DNA from: Bacteroidota bacterium
Lineage (GTDB): Bacteria > Bacteroidota > Bacteroidia > Flavobacteriales > Flavobacteriaceae
Length of the DNA: 64,000 bases
Direction: 5' to 3'
Assembly: GCA_023446155.1 (NCBI GenBank)
Contig: JAEXIT010000001.1
Coordinates: forward strand, 1 to 64,000
Shown: positions 53,567 to 61,787 of the stretch, piece by piece
How positions within the stretch are numbered: position 1 is the stretch's first letter
How the letters are laid out: every line of letters begins with the position of its first letter
The notes under the pieces: generated by a model
The model's database searches: none
Told to the model about the DNA's origin: nothing
What the model saw: only the letters and a program-made list of their open reading frames with translations
Made by a program: the position numbers and the translations under genes

Positions 53567-55089
53567 TGAAAACGCTTATATCAATAAAATTATTGATTCT
53601 CACCCTATTGGTTTTCGGTGCTTCTGCACAAAACAGTTTTAAAATAAATGGCCAGATTGATACCCTGTTTCTATCCAAGTATAAAACCGACCAGATTATA
53701 TTGAGACTTAAGAAAAATGCATCCAGGTCTCAAACCGACTCTAGCATTTTAGTACCGGTTAATAATAAAGGGCAGTTTAAAATAGAATTGAATATCGCTG
53801 ATAGTACAGCATACATAGCATTTGAACTACAGGATAATAGGCAAACAAACAGAAAGGGATGGCTCTATAACATATCTGAACCGAACCGCACAAATTCATT
53901 TAGTGAAGTGTATTTGTTCGCCAAAGGTGATGATGTGACGATGAACATCAAATTCGATAATTCAATTCAATTTATGGGAACCGGCAGTGAAAAACTAAAT
54001 TGCCAATATTTCCTTTATAGTTTACTTACGCTTCCCATGTCAATGGAATACAGAAGTATTCAGTTAGAGAATAAAGGGAAACTGGAAGAATCCCTTCAGT
54101 TGGAAGTTAGCGGAATTAAAATCCAAGCTTTACAGCTTATTTCTTTATTAGCGTCATGCAAAGCTGACCTAAATGATCAAATATACCAGCAGTTGAAATT
54201 AGATGCTATTACAGCATTAAAGCAACGATTTTACTTCAAAACGCCAAATTATTACCTCGTTTTTCCAAGTAAGAAGGATCAGGAGACAGTACAAAATTAT
54301 TTTCGTATGGTCGATACTCTGTATTCCGAAATACAAAGCAAAACAAGCGATAGGATAAAAAACCAATCCGCATTTTATACACCAATGCTTTTGGAAAGAG
54401 CAGTAAGCAAATTGATAGTATTCAATGAAAATCGCAATAGCTATAAAGATTTTTCGTTTGATCAGTTCTTTAGAATTATTAAATCGGAATACACCAGTTT
54501 AATACGCGACAAACTTATACAAGTTGCATTTGAGAATTATGCAGTTAAAAAGACAGATGAACTAAGGAGAGTGCTACCCGACGCAATACATACAATACAG
54601 GATAAAACGATTAAAGTCCAACTTACACAATTAATGGCAAAGTATGAAACTCCTGCATTTCCTTTTGTTTTCTATGATGTAAACAACAAACCTGTGAAAC
54701 TACAGGACTTTACAGGCAAGTTAATTGTTATGGACTTTTGGTTTACTGGCTGCATACCTTGTACAATGGTCGCTAAAGCCATGCATCCGATATTTGAAAA
54801 GTATAAAAATCGAAAGGATATCGTCTTTATTACAGTAAGCACAGATCCCAAAGATAAATGGCTTGAAAGCGTCAAGTCAGAGAAATATAGTTCAAATGAA
54901 ATGGTCAACTTGCATACTAATGGAAAAGGGTTTGCTGACCCGATGCTTGTCTACTATAAATTCACTGGCTTACCTAAACAATTAATCATAAGCAAGAAAG
55001 GTCAATTGATCTCATTGAGTCCACCGAGACCTGATGTAGGAAAAGAAAATGTACTTGAATTTGAAAAACTAATCAATGACAATTTGTGA
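53563..55089 (+). CDS. TlpA-like thioredoxin-domain protein
   Basis: The 508 residues have a signal peptide ending VFGASAQ and a long N-terminal region (about 20-360) of beta-then-helical character. The C-terminal thioredoxin-fold domain (about 360-505) carries the redox motif CIPC near residue 400 in DFWFTGCIPCTMVAKA. The cis-Pro region is FTGLPKQLIIS. It is exported to the periplasm or outer membrane. The ATGA overlap with susD shows they are co-translated. TlpA proteins commonly accompany SusCD pairs in Bacteroidota; the redox partner is unknown. Confidence 0.88.
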   Translation: MMKTLISIKLLILTLLVFGASAQNSFKINGQIDTLFLSKYKTDQIILRLKKNASRSQTDSSILVPVNNKGQFKIELNIADSTAYIAFELQDNRQTNRKGWLYNISEPNRTNSFSEVYLFAKGDDVTMNIKFDNSIQFMGTGSEKLNCQYFLYSLLTLPMSMEYRSIQLENKGKLEESLQLEVSGIKIQALQLISLLASCKADLNDQIYQQLKLDAITALKQRFYFKTPNYYLVFPSKKDQETVQNYFRMVDTLYSEIQSKTSDRIKNQSAFYTPMLLERAVSKLIVFNENRNSYKDFSFDQFFRIIKSEYTSLIRDKLIQVAFENYAVKKTDELRRVLPDAIHTIQDKTIKVQLTQLMAKYETPAFPFVFYDVNNKPVKLQDFTGKLIVMDFWFTGCIPCTMVAKAMHPIFEKYKNRKDIVFITVSTDPKDKWLESVKSEKYSSNEMVNLHTNGKGFADPMLVYYKFTGLPKQLIISKKGQLISLSPPRPDVGKENVLEFEKLINDNL

Positions 55090-55094
55090 TAGTA

Positions 55095-55125
55095 GAAGAT
55101 GAGGAACTCAAAGTCCCTCATCTTC
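55095..55125. terminator. Hairpin after the TlpA gene
   Basis: GAAGATGAGG pairs with CCTCATCTTC around 11 bases, 6 bp after the TlpA stop. No clear T-run follows, so termination is plausible but not certain. Confidence 0.5.
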
Positions 55126-55149
55126 AAACACTATTTAAGCTTTAAATGA

Positions 55150-55467
55150 CTATTTCCATGAACCAGCTTCAGGACTTGGCGTAACAGTCAGATTTGGATT
55201 CGCAGTTGGTATTGCTGTTTCAGAAAAAGTTCCCGGAAGATCATCTTGGTTACCAACTATCTCTAATGAACAAAAGTAATCGTCTCGCTCACAATCAAGA
55301 CCAGCCGGTGGGCTAGACATTGGAACATAGTTTTGACCAATGTGATAATACGTTTGAGTTGCCAGAACTTTTTTAACTGGTTTAGGTTCACCGTTGAAAT
55401 AAGCGAATGCACTGGTACCAGCTACTAAAATTACTGCTAATACAGCGAAAAGTTTGAAATTTTTCAT
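55150..55467 (-). CDS. Small exported protein (DUF6520-like)
   Basis: The 105 residues have a signal peptide (LFAVLAVILVAGTSAFAYF). The mature part has CERDDYFCS with two cysteines and a Pro/Thr-rich C-terminus (AIPTANPNLTVTPSPEAG). Small Bacteroidota proteins of this kind with a MKNFK..FA..A start are classed as DUF6520. It is convergent with the SusCD-TlpA genes, and its function is unknown. About 250 bases between it and the next gene (55468-55725) hold no other gene I can support. Confidence 0.55.
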   Translation of the reverse strand: MKNFKLFAVLAVILVAGTSAFAYFNGEPKPVKKVLATQTYYHIGQNYVPMSSPPAGLDCERDDYFCSLEIVGNQDDLPGTFSETAIPTANPNLTVTPSPEAGSWK

Positions 55468-55725
55468 AATTAAAAAGATTTGAGGTTAAAAATAAATACG
55501 CCTACTCTTTTATAGGTTTTCGGCTTTCCCTTGCTTTTTTTTGCCATAGCAATAGCTATTCGGTGAAGGCTCGTCCTCACCAAGATTGTACTTTGATATA
55601 TTAAAACAGGCTGTAAATTGGCTATCGGAAAATAGCACTTTGGAAGTGAGCTATCTGCAATACAGATAGTTTTAGGTTTGACTTAGGGTTAACTATTTTA
55701 AGAGAAGCTTAAATTTGCTGAAAAA

Positions 55726-56124
55726 CTACTTTTTAAAACTCTTAAAAAGTTCATTACGCCAGTAATACTTCGGCTTATCTACTACCCCTATTTCCATCAG
55801 ATAGAACAAAAGAGAATAATAGTAAAGCATCATGGTAAAGGCAAGTAAAAGCATCAAAAAAATCAAACTTGGTATATCGTCCAGCATACTGTCTAATGCC
55901 CTGTATCTAAAATAAGCAGTTAACCAAGCAACAGATAGGACTAATGTACAAATGGCTACATAAGGTTCCAGACAGGCTTTTTTAGTGATGTCCAATGCCA
56001 TAAGATTGAAATAGATTGAAAACACCATAAAAGGAATAAAGATGGCAAATAGCAAAGTACCTCTATTTTCCCTTAGCCATCCTAAACCCAATATAAGGTT
56101 CTTGTTAAGTACCAAATTCATCAT
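55726..56124 (-). CDS. Small multi-pass membrane protein
   Basis: Not recognised. The 132 residues have four predicted membrane helices: LLFAIFIPFMVFSIYFNLM, YVAICTLVLSVAWLTAYF, IPSLIFLMLLLAFTMMLYYY and possibly the segment before VVDKPKYYW. The C-terminal tail is basic. Its upstream region contains three direct repeats of 22-bp period (56377-56429), and the next gene upstream encodes a LytTR regulator. It is therefore a likely target of that regulator, but the link is inferred. Confidence 0.6.
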   Translation of the reverse strand: MMNLVLNKNLILGLGWLRENRGTLLFAIFIPFMVFSIYFNLMALDITKKACLEPYVAICTLVLSVAWLTAYFRYRALDSMLDDIPSLIFLMLLLAFTMMLYYYSLLFYLMEIGVVDKPKYYWRNELFKSFKK

Positions 56125-56376
56125 TAAATCAATTGTTTTAAATTCTATAGGTCATTCTGTAAATAGATTTGGGATGATTATAGTCTAACCATTTAGTTAG
56201 TACCCCGGCACACACTTTCATAGATGAAAGTTTTTAGTTCTATACTTGATTGCAAAAAGCCATCAAAACACAAACAATTGATTTACAAACTGTTGCAGCA
56301 TTGTAAAGATATAATCAAAATATCATACAAAGCAATAGGCTTAATCGCAAAAAGTACCAAAAAACACCGCTCAGGC

Positions 56377-56429
56377 ATGAAACCGACATGATTTGGGTAT
56401 GAAACCGACATGTATTGGGTATGAAACCG
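56377..56429 (-). promoter_or_regulatory. Three 22-bp-period direct repeats, candidate LytTR sites
   Basis: ATGAAACCG occurs at 56377-56385, 56399-56407 and 56421-56429, exactly 22 bp apart, with ATGAAACCGACATG preserved in the first two copies. LytTR proteins are known to bind 9-bp direct repeats about 12-13 bp apart. The array starts 15 bp after the stop of the LytTR gene and about 250 bp before the membrane protein gene. The rest of 56125-56443 holds nothing I can name. Confidence 0.5.
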
Positions 56430-56443
56430 CAAAAAAATTTTCG

Positions 56444-57298
56444 TCATACATCAAATTGATGCTTAAAATCGTCAATATTATCCTTTGTAACCACAAGTCG
56501 TTCGGAAAAATTAGCGAGGTAGGTATCGAAATCTGCTTTTACAAGTAATTCCAAAGTGTCTCTTTTACGTCCCACGATGTATCCCTTTATAATCTTTAGG
56601 TTAATAATTGTTCCCCGGTTGGTCTGGCAAAATCCCATCTCCGAATAGCACTCTACAATTTGAGCCAATGAGTAAGGAACTTGATAGCTGTTTCCTTTAA
56701 AGGTTTTAACTTTTACGTTTTTTTTATCCCTGTAAAAGTAAACCGCATCGTCAATAAGGTTAAGATTTACCAAAATGCCGTTATTTTCTATCCGCATCAA
56801 ATCAGAACTACCAACTTTAACAACTTCTACAGCGTTGCTTTTTACAGTCAAAAGCTCATCCTTTGATTTTGCATAGGCGAAATAAAAACTGACTACATAA
56901 TACCCATTTACGAGGAACATGAAGGAAGCAATTAGAGGAAAATCTTTAGAGAAAAAGCCATTTTGGGTAATCTCTACATCGTGGTAGGCAAAGTAGACAG
57001 AAAACAAGAACACATCAAAAATCACTGGTACCTGTACCCCCAAAGTAAACTGCAATATTGCTCGCTCCTGCCATTGATAAGTCCAAGGATCTCGTCTATC
57101 AAGCCACATGGTAAACTGGTGGGTCATTTCCAACATGGCAAAACATACCAGACTGCTAACAATAAATACGGGGTAGAACTGCATGCTACCAAAGGAACGG
57201 ACAAGATCTAAAGGCCTCCCGTAAAACAAAATAAAAAGCGAAGCAATAATCGCTACCACTACCCTAATCCAACGCGGGTGATACTTTAAAACTAACAT
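56444..57298 (-). CDS. Membrane-anchored LytTR-family regulator
   Basis: The 284 residues have four N-terminal membrane helices (about 9-155, beginning RWIRVVVAIIASLFILFYG) and a C-terminal LytTR DNA-binding domain (about 185-280). Domain blocks are DDAVYFYRDKKNVKVKTFKGNSYQVPYSLAQIVE, FCQTNRGTIINLKIIKGY and the ending LVVTKDNIDDFKHQF. There is no receiver domain, so it senses through the membrane part or is controlled by expression. It lies inside ICE cargo next to candidate binding repeats. Similar membrane LytTR regulators occur in Bacteroidota. Confidence 0.88.
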   Translation of the reverse strand: MLVLKYHPRWIRVVVAIIASLFILFYGRPLDLVRSFGSMQFYPVFIVSSLVCFAMLEMTHQFTMWLDRRDPWTYQWQERAILQFTLGVQVPVIFDVFLFSVYFAYHDVEITQNGFFSKDFPLIASFMFLVNGYYVVSFYFAYAKSKDELLTVKSNAVEVVKVGSSDLMRIENNGILVNLNLIDDAVYFYRDKKNVKVKTFKGNSYQVPYSLAQIVECYSEMGFCQTNRGTIINLKIIKGYIVGRKRDTLELLVKADFDTYLANFSERLVVTKDNIDDFKHQFDV

Positions 57299-57392
57299 AT
57301 TAACAAAGGTTTTCTATAGGCAAAATGCCTTTAAACAATACTTAAAATCTAACTAACAATCAATTTTTCACTTTTTAAACAACAATTGTTTT

Positions 57393-57779
57393 ATGACAAA
57401 ACAACCGTTAACGCCTACTGGCGTACAAGACCTATTAACCGAACTTTACGGTTTAACCCCTACCGCTATTCAAGTTGAAGCAATCGCAATCCAAGGCGAT
57501 TTCAAAGCCTGGATCAAAGATCACTTTACGCTTTCTACAAAGCAGGAAGATTACGTCGACGATCTTAACAAACAGGCTGCGGATTACTTTGGTTCTCAAT
57601 GCTCTGTTTGCTTTAGCAGTAAATTGCCAATCGACCTGATCTATCCCGCACCTCCTACGGGAGAGTATTCAAAATGGACAGGAACGCCGCAGAACAACCT
57701 TGCTGTAAAAACAGACGGTGAAGGCAAACCAGTTGCCACAGGCTCTTTAACTTTTGAGTTTTCTTATACTACAGCATAA
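57393..57779 (+). CDS. Hypothetical protein, 128 residues
   Basis: Not recognised. No signal peptide or membrane helix is present. The N-terminal half is helical (PTGVQDLLTELYGLTP, GDFKAWIKDHFTL), and the C-terminal half has a short Cys pair (QCSVCFSS) and beta-like segments. It is divergent from the LytTR gene and convergent with the gasdermin-like gene, with a strong bidirectional terminator in between. It may be secreted by a leaderless route or cytoplasmic; nothing shows its function. Confidence 0.55.
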   Translation: MTKQPLTPTGVQDLLTELYGLTPTAIQVEAIAIQGDFKAWIKDHFTLSTKQEDYVDDLNKQAADYFGSQCSVCFSSKLPIDLIYPAPPTGEYSKWTGTPQNNLAVKTDGEGKPVATGSLTFEFSYTTA

Positions 57780-57931
57780 GAGCAAACCAAAAGTTGCCCA
57801 ACAAACGTGAAATCACAGTTTGTTGGGCATAAGCAGGTCGTAAGTAAAATTTATGGGATGGGTTCTGCAATATAGAAATTTCCATTATTGCTTAATTACG
57901 TATAAACCGTAAAAATCAACTTGCTTTAACA

Positions 57932-57962
57932 AAAAAAGGGGCTGAAATTCGGCCCCTTTTTT
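57932..57962. terminator. Bidirectional terminator
   Basis: AAAAAAGGGGC pairs with GCCCCTTTTTT. The loop can pair further through GAA/TTC. It serves the + gene ending at 57779 and the - gene ending at 57981. Confidence 0.85.
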
Positions 57963-57980
57963 AAAGTCTTCTTATAAAAA

Positions 57981-58802
57981 TCAATGTTCTAATGTCTTTC
58001 TCTCACGTAATCCATTAACGTCAATCTCTATCAGATCATAACTATCGTTAATGTCATTTGCTTTGGTTTCAAAATTACCATTAAATTTATTGTCATCTGG
58101 TAATCCCTTATTTACATTTTTCTTGATATCTTTTTTCTTAAATCTTGCTAACTTCATAAACAGTACAACATCATCAGCCCAATCAACGCTAAGAGCTTGT
58201 TTATCTTTCCATTTTACATTAAAACTAACATTCGCGTCAACATTTAGTTCAGTCCCGCTAATACCGATATTGGGTGCATTTACATCCACCACTAACGAAC
58301 CGTCTCTATCGTTCGATTGAAAAACCAAAGCTTTTTCACAAGTGATCACCGAGGTAACTATATAATGATCATCCCAATCCAATTCATCGACAACTTGTGC
58401 TATGCTCTTCTTTAATTGTATATGATCCTCTAGTCGGCTCTCGGTAGGTCTTACTGCATAAAGCAAAATTGAGCCTTCTTTTGCAAAATTAAACTGCACA
58501 CTACCCGATGTTACATTTGGCACATTTGCATTCACTTTCGATGAAACCGAAACTTCATTTTGCGAAATGAAATTGTATGATGCCTTAGAGGGATAAGTTC
58601 CAACTTTTAGCGGAAAATTAAATGATTCTCCATTGATCAGATTTCCGATTACATCAAATGAACCAACTGGATCGTTTATACCCCAGAAATCCGATCCGAA
58701 TGATAAAATAGCACCTGGTCTAATTTTGGTATCTGGTAAATAAACAGGAATGTAATCAAACTTGTTGATTATCGATTTTGAGTAGTGTTTTCCTAAATTC
58801 AT
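57981..58802 (-). CDS. Candidate gasdermin-like protein
   Basis: No family is certain. The 273 residues follow, in order, the landmarks I recall from bacterial gasdermins. The start has YIPVYLPDTKIRPGAIL (family pattern YNVVxLPxxxIxPLxVL), then GSFDVIGNLI and a beta-rich centre with VSVSSKVNANVPNV. LDWDDHYIVTSVITCEKALVFQS (family YVITxxLxSxxFxVxA) is followed by VDVNAPNIGISGTELNVDANVS, and the core closes with DVVLFMKLARF. A charged C-terminal extension (about 222-273) could act as inhibitory tail. The palmitoylated N-terminal Cys of known members is missing, and no protease gene is adjacent. If correct, it would be a pore-forming cell-death protein. Confidence 0.5.
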   Translation of the reverse strand: MNLGKHYSKSIINKFDYIPVYLPDTKIRPGAILSFGSDFWGINDPVGSFDVIGNLINGESFNFPLKVGTYPSKASYNFISQNEVSVSSKVNANVPNVTSGSVQFNFAKEGSILLYAVRPTESRLEDHIQLKKSIAQVVDELDWDDHYIVTSVITCEKALVFQSNDRDGSLVVDVNAPNIGISGTELNVDANVSFNVKWKDKQALSVDWADDVVLFMKLARFKKKDIKKNVNKGLPDDNKFNGNFETKANDINDSYDLIEIDVNGLRERKTLEH

Positions 58803-58910
58803 AGTTTTAATAATTTAATTTAGATATAAATGGCATACACTAATCTACAAATAAAAAGAAATACATACATGCGTAAAAACACCTGAATATCAAACAACTA
58901 AAAACAAAAA

Positions 58911-58938
58911 AAAAGGTTGAATCCTACTCCAACCTTTT
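58911..58938 (-). terminator. Terminator of the 95-residue gene
   Basis: AAAAGGTTG pairs with CAACCTTTT around 10 bases. On the minus strand it is followed by a T-rich run, 7 bp after the gene stop. Confidence 0.75.
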
Positions 58939-58944
58939 CTATAA

Positions 58945-59232
58945 TTACTTACTTCCAAGAGCCCTTAACTTGTCATTCAATTCAGTTAGTCCTGCCTTGG
59001 TCAGACAATCCTCGGCCATGCTCTTAAGCTCCTTAAGTTCCTCCTCTGGAACGCTCGCCAGCAAACCTGATTTATCTTCAGCTTTCACAGCAATTCCCAA
59101 TTCAATAACTTGGTTTAGCAGCAGTACATTCTTTCTGCTCATCTTTAGGTCAATCTTGACTACTTCGCCCATTCCCGGAATACTTAGGATGGTATCAAAC
59201 ACCTTAGCTACATCATTTACATTCATCATCAT
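58945..59232 (-). CDS. Small helical hypothetical protein
   Basis: The 95 residues are predicted almost wholly helical, without a signal peptide. Segments are NVDVAKVF-like NDVAKVFDTILSIPGMGEVVKIDLKMSRKNVLLLNQVIELGI and EEELKELKSMAEDCLTKAGL. The start may be any of the first three ATGs, or the fourth residue. A 120-bp gap with a terminator separates it from the gasdermin-like gene on the same strand, so they need not be co-transcribed. Function unknown. Confidence 0.6.
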   Translation of the reverse strand: MMMNVNDVAKVFDTILSIPGMGEVVKIDLKMSRKNVLLLNQVIELGIAVKAEDKSGLLASVPEEELKELKSMAEDCLTKAGLTELNDKLRALGSK

Positions 59233-59340
59233 CTATCATTTAAAGGTTTTACAATAACTACAAATTTAGGGCTAAAAAGAATGTCGACCCCAATCAAAAT
59301 ATGGGGAGGGTGCCACCTGAAAAAACTTGTATCAATTGTA

Positions 59341-59385
59341 AAAGGCAGGGACGTGTCACTTTTTCCGACCTCTTCCCCTGCCTTT
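59341..59385 (-). terminator. Terminator of the DUF6705-like gene
   Basis: AAAGGCAGGG pairs with CCCTGCCTTT across a 25-base loop. On the minus strand the stem ends in CCTTTTAC after the gene at 59411; on the plus strand it ends in six T. The long loop lowers confidence. Confidence 0.55.
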
Positions 59386-59410
59386 TTTATCTTAAGTGTT
59401 GTACCGCTCC

Positions 59411-60061
59411 TTACTGCTGTTTTGTCAATATATATTCTCCGTAGGGTACGCTAAAGGTGTTGATATTGGCTGGTGGACCATCCATGCTATCTAATCTTTC
59501 CAATCCGTTTCCGGTATAGACAAATTGCACCTTTAGTTTTACCTGACCATTCTGTACATATCTCCTTATTACAAATTTGTTACTGATCCCGCCCCAAATG
59601 TTTCTGCGGGAAGGTTCGTTAAACCTCATCGATAAGCGGTATTCATTATCCCCACACTCATCACATAATGGGTAGCTGGTTTTGTGCTTACGCGACATAC
59701 TGACAATACTGTAGTCATCTATATTGGTGTAGGCTTGACCAAGGTTAGAGAGCGTATTGGCTTTCTCGTTTCCATTTTCGATATACTGGAACTCCCCAAT
59801 CACAAAGTCGGCATAGTAGTCTTTCACGTCGTTCGTTACATGGAAACTGTTCTTCGGTACAAAAGTAATCTTTAGGATTTTACCACCATTGGAATACACC
59901 CAAGTACCTATATACTGGTTTTGGAAAGCGGTAACATCCTTGTAATACGCTCCATTTACCTTTCCATAATCTTCAGCTCCGTAAATATCTATTACAGGTG
60001 ATTGGCCAAATACCCTTAGGCCAAGAAAAAGAAATAACATTAAATAAATCTTCATTTTCAA
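59411..60061 (-). CDS. Exported protein, DUF6705-like
   Basis: The 216 residues have a signal peptide (IYLMLFLFLGLRVFGQ). A conserved region FQNQYIGTWVYSNGGKILKI is typical of a flavobacterial family of small exported proteins (DUF6705). Two cysteines lie in YPLCDECGDNEY. The end, VPYGEYILTKQ, resembles a beta strand. It lies 21 bp after the JAB-like lipoprotein gene and is likely co-transcribed with it. Function unknown. Confidence 0.6.
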   Translation of the reverse strand: MKMKIYLMLFLFLGLRVFGQSPVIDIYGAEDYGKVNGAYYKDVTAFQNQYIGTWVYSNGGKILKITFVPKNSFHVTNDVKDYYADFVIGEFQYIENGNEKANTLSNLGQAYTNIDDYSIVSMSRKHKTSYPLCDECGDNEYRLSMRFNEPSRRNIWGGISNKFVIRRYVQNGQVKLKVQFVYTGNGLERLDSMDGPPANINTFSVPYGEYILTKQQ

Positions 60062-60082
60062 AACTTTTTAATTAACATTTTA

Positions 60083-61549
60083 CTACTCACAGGGCTTTAA
60101 TACTGGCTTGCCCTTGCTGATCTCAAGTTCGCCCCATTTGGTGACATTATTTGTAGCCTCGAACAAACCTATCCCCAGATCAAACTCGCTGATGATCTCA
60201 AGAAATGCCATTCTGAAATCGACCATACTCCCGCCCGGTTTTAAAGCGTCGTACTTAGCCTCTATTTTACGTCCTATCTGATCTTTCCAAATGCTATAAT
60301 TGCCGTAAAATTTTAGAGGATTTTTGATCTTGATCGCAAACACACCGTCATAGGTTGTCAAGGTCAGAACATAGATGGAATAATCCTTCGGTAAGCCATC
60401 CTTGTCATGGCGGCGGGAAACATTTAATAGATATTCTATATCTTCTAAACTGAACATCGGATAAAAGCCGTTCCTTATGTGTGGGTGGGTGTGGGAGGCT
60501 CCAACATAATTGCCCCCAATGGCCTTTTCCATATCGAGTTTATTCGGATCGGAATGTGAAGCCTCTATAACATTAGGCGCCATGATAGAATTAGATGTCG
60601 GGCTATGGACTTTAAATCCAAAACCCCATTCTCCCGACTGCTCTTTTCTCGTATCTAATGTACTAAAAGAATTTTTAACGGCATCGCTTTTAATGAGGTT
60701 TTTTAGATGGTCGCACGGTGTAGGCGGTGCGAGACTGGCCTCCGGGTCTAACTGTTCAACCGGTGAAGTAATAAAAACTGGACAACGGGGACAATTGCTC
60801 GACGGATCGGGTTCGCTGTTTATCGGTGGATTACCATCGCCACCACCACCATTACCTGTCTGTCCTCCTGTATTGTTACCACCGGTGTATTGACCAGCAC
60901 CTGCACCAAAACTGCCTCCTCCTCCTGTAGAGCTGCATGTAATTTCGGTAACAGTATACATAAATGCGGACGTTTTGCATCTTTCGCCGGCGACGTGCTC
61001 AACACCTAGCCCCCCGTCTTCAGCTTGGTTGCACATCATCACTTGTGCAGTCACGCAAACTATATCGCGCCCAGCTTCGGATACATTATACAAAATTGGT
61101 GTAATTTTCACATCACCTTTAAATGTAAACGAGTTGTGCGAACTGGTTTTCAAAGGTTCATTTGGGGTATATTCTAATATAAAGGCACTTGCTTCTCCCA
61201 AGCTGTCCACATTGATTACAAGATTTTCAAAGTAGTCCGCACTATTGATCTCCCTCGTAATTTTAAAGGTATACGAAGTTTTATTTCTGTCTTCGATCAC
61301 CTTTGCTCCATGTGGTACAATAGTAAAATTGTACAGGTCTTCCATAGCTGTCCGAGATTTGCTCCTATCAGCGTAAATCTTATCGTAGGCGAGCCTGAAC
61401 TTTCTTTCGCCAAGTAGTTCTGTAAGTGATCCCGATCTTACCTGTAGGGCTGCCGCGTAGTTTTCTCTACGGACAATTTCTTCATTACGCTTACACCCGG
61501 CAAGCGTAACTAGGATCATAAATATCCAGATTTTTAAAATAGTTCTCAT
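60083..61549 (-). CDS. Lipoprotein with a C-terminal JAB/JAMM-like domain
   Basis: The 488 residues have a lipoprotein signal (WIFMILVTLAGCKR, Cys19). A beta-rich N-terminal domain (about 25-200) is followed by a Gly-rich linker (about 205-245, many GGG and GN) and a Cys pair (NCPRCP). In the last third, GEWGFGF, then HTHP near 352-355 and SLED near 366-369 fit the zinc site of JAMM proteases (Glu, HxH, SxxD). This may be a surface metalloprotease or a binding domain. It lies between traQ and the DUF6705-like gene. The N-terminal region is not recognised. Confidence 0.65.
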   Translation of the reverse strand: MRTILKIWIFMILVTLAGCKRNEEIVRRENYAAALQVRSGSLTELLGERKFRLAYDKIYADRSKSRTAMEDLYNFTIVPHGAKVIEDRNKTSYTFKITREINSADYFENLVINVDSLGEASAFILEYTPNEPLKTSSHNSFTFKGDVKITPILYNVSEAGRDIVCVTAQVMMCNQAEDGGLGVEHVAGERCKTSAFMYTVTEITCSSTGGGGSFGAGAGQYTGGNNTGGQTGNGGGGDGNPPINSEPDPSSNCPRCPVFITSPVEQLDPEASLAPPTPCDHLKNLIKSDAVKNSFSTLDTRKEQSGEWGFGFKVHSPTSNSIMAPNVIEASHSDPNKLDMEKAIGGNYVGASHTHPHIRNGFYPMFSLEDIEYLLNVSRRHDKDGLPKDYSIYVLTLTTYDGVFAIKIKNPLKFYGNYSIWKDQIGRKIEAKYDALKPGGSMVDFRMAFLEIISEFDLGIGLFEATNNVTKWGELEISKGKPVLKPCE

Positions 61550-61721
61550 AATTGAATTAGAAATGCTGGCGCAGAGATTGCCCCTTTAGAAATATCATTT
61601 TTACGGCTTATCCGCAATCGATCTCGACTAATTAAACTTGATAGAAAATACATTCGTGATCAGCAGTTGATTTCATCACTAGGGCGCAGGTCTGCTGGTT
61701 ATTTAAAATTGTGGTTAGTGA

Positions 61722-61762
61722 GGAATGGACAGTCCCCAAAAACCTTGGGGAACTGCCATTCC
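61722..61762. other. Imperfect hairpin after traQ
   Basis: GGAATGG...CCCCAA pairs with TTGGGG...CCATTCC around AAACC, with one unpaired base on each arm. No T-run follows on either strand, so it may be an RNA stability or processing element between traQ and the lipoprotein gene. Confidence 0.45.
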
Positions 61763-61787
61763 ATTTAATTAAACTTAAATACTATTA

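Noticed and set aside
56377..56429. CRISPR-like array
   Set aside because: Only three repeats of 9-14 bases with 22-bp period and nearly identical spacers; no cas genes. It fits regulator-binding repeats better.
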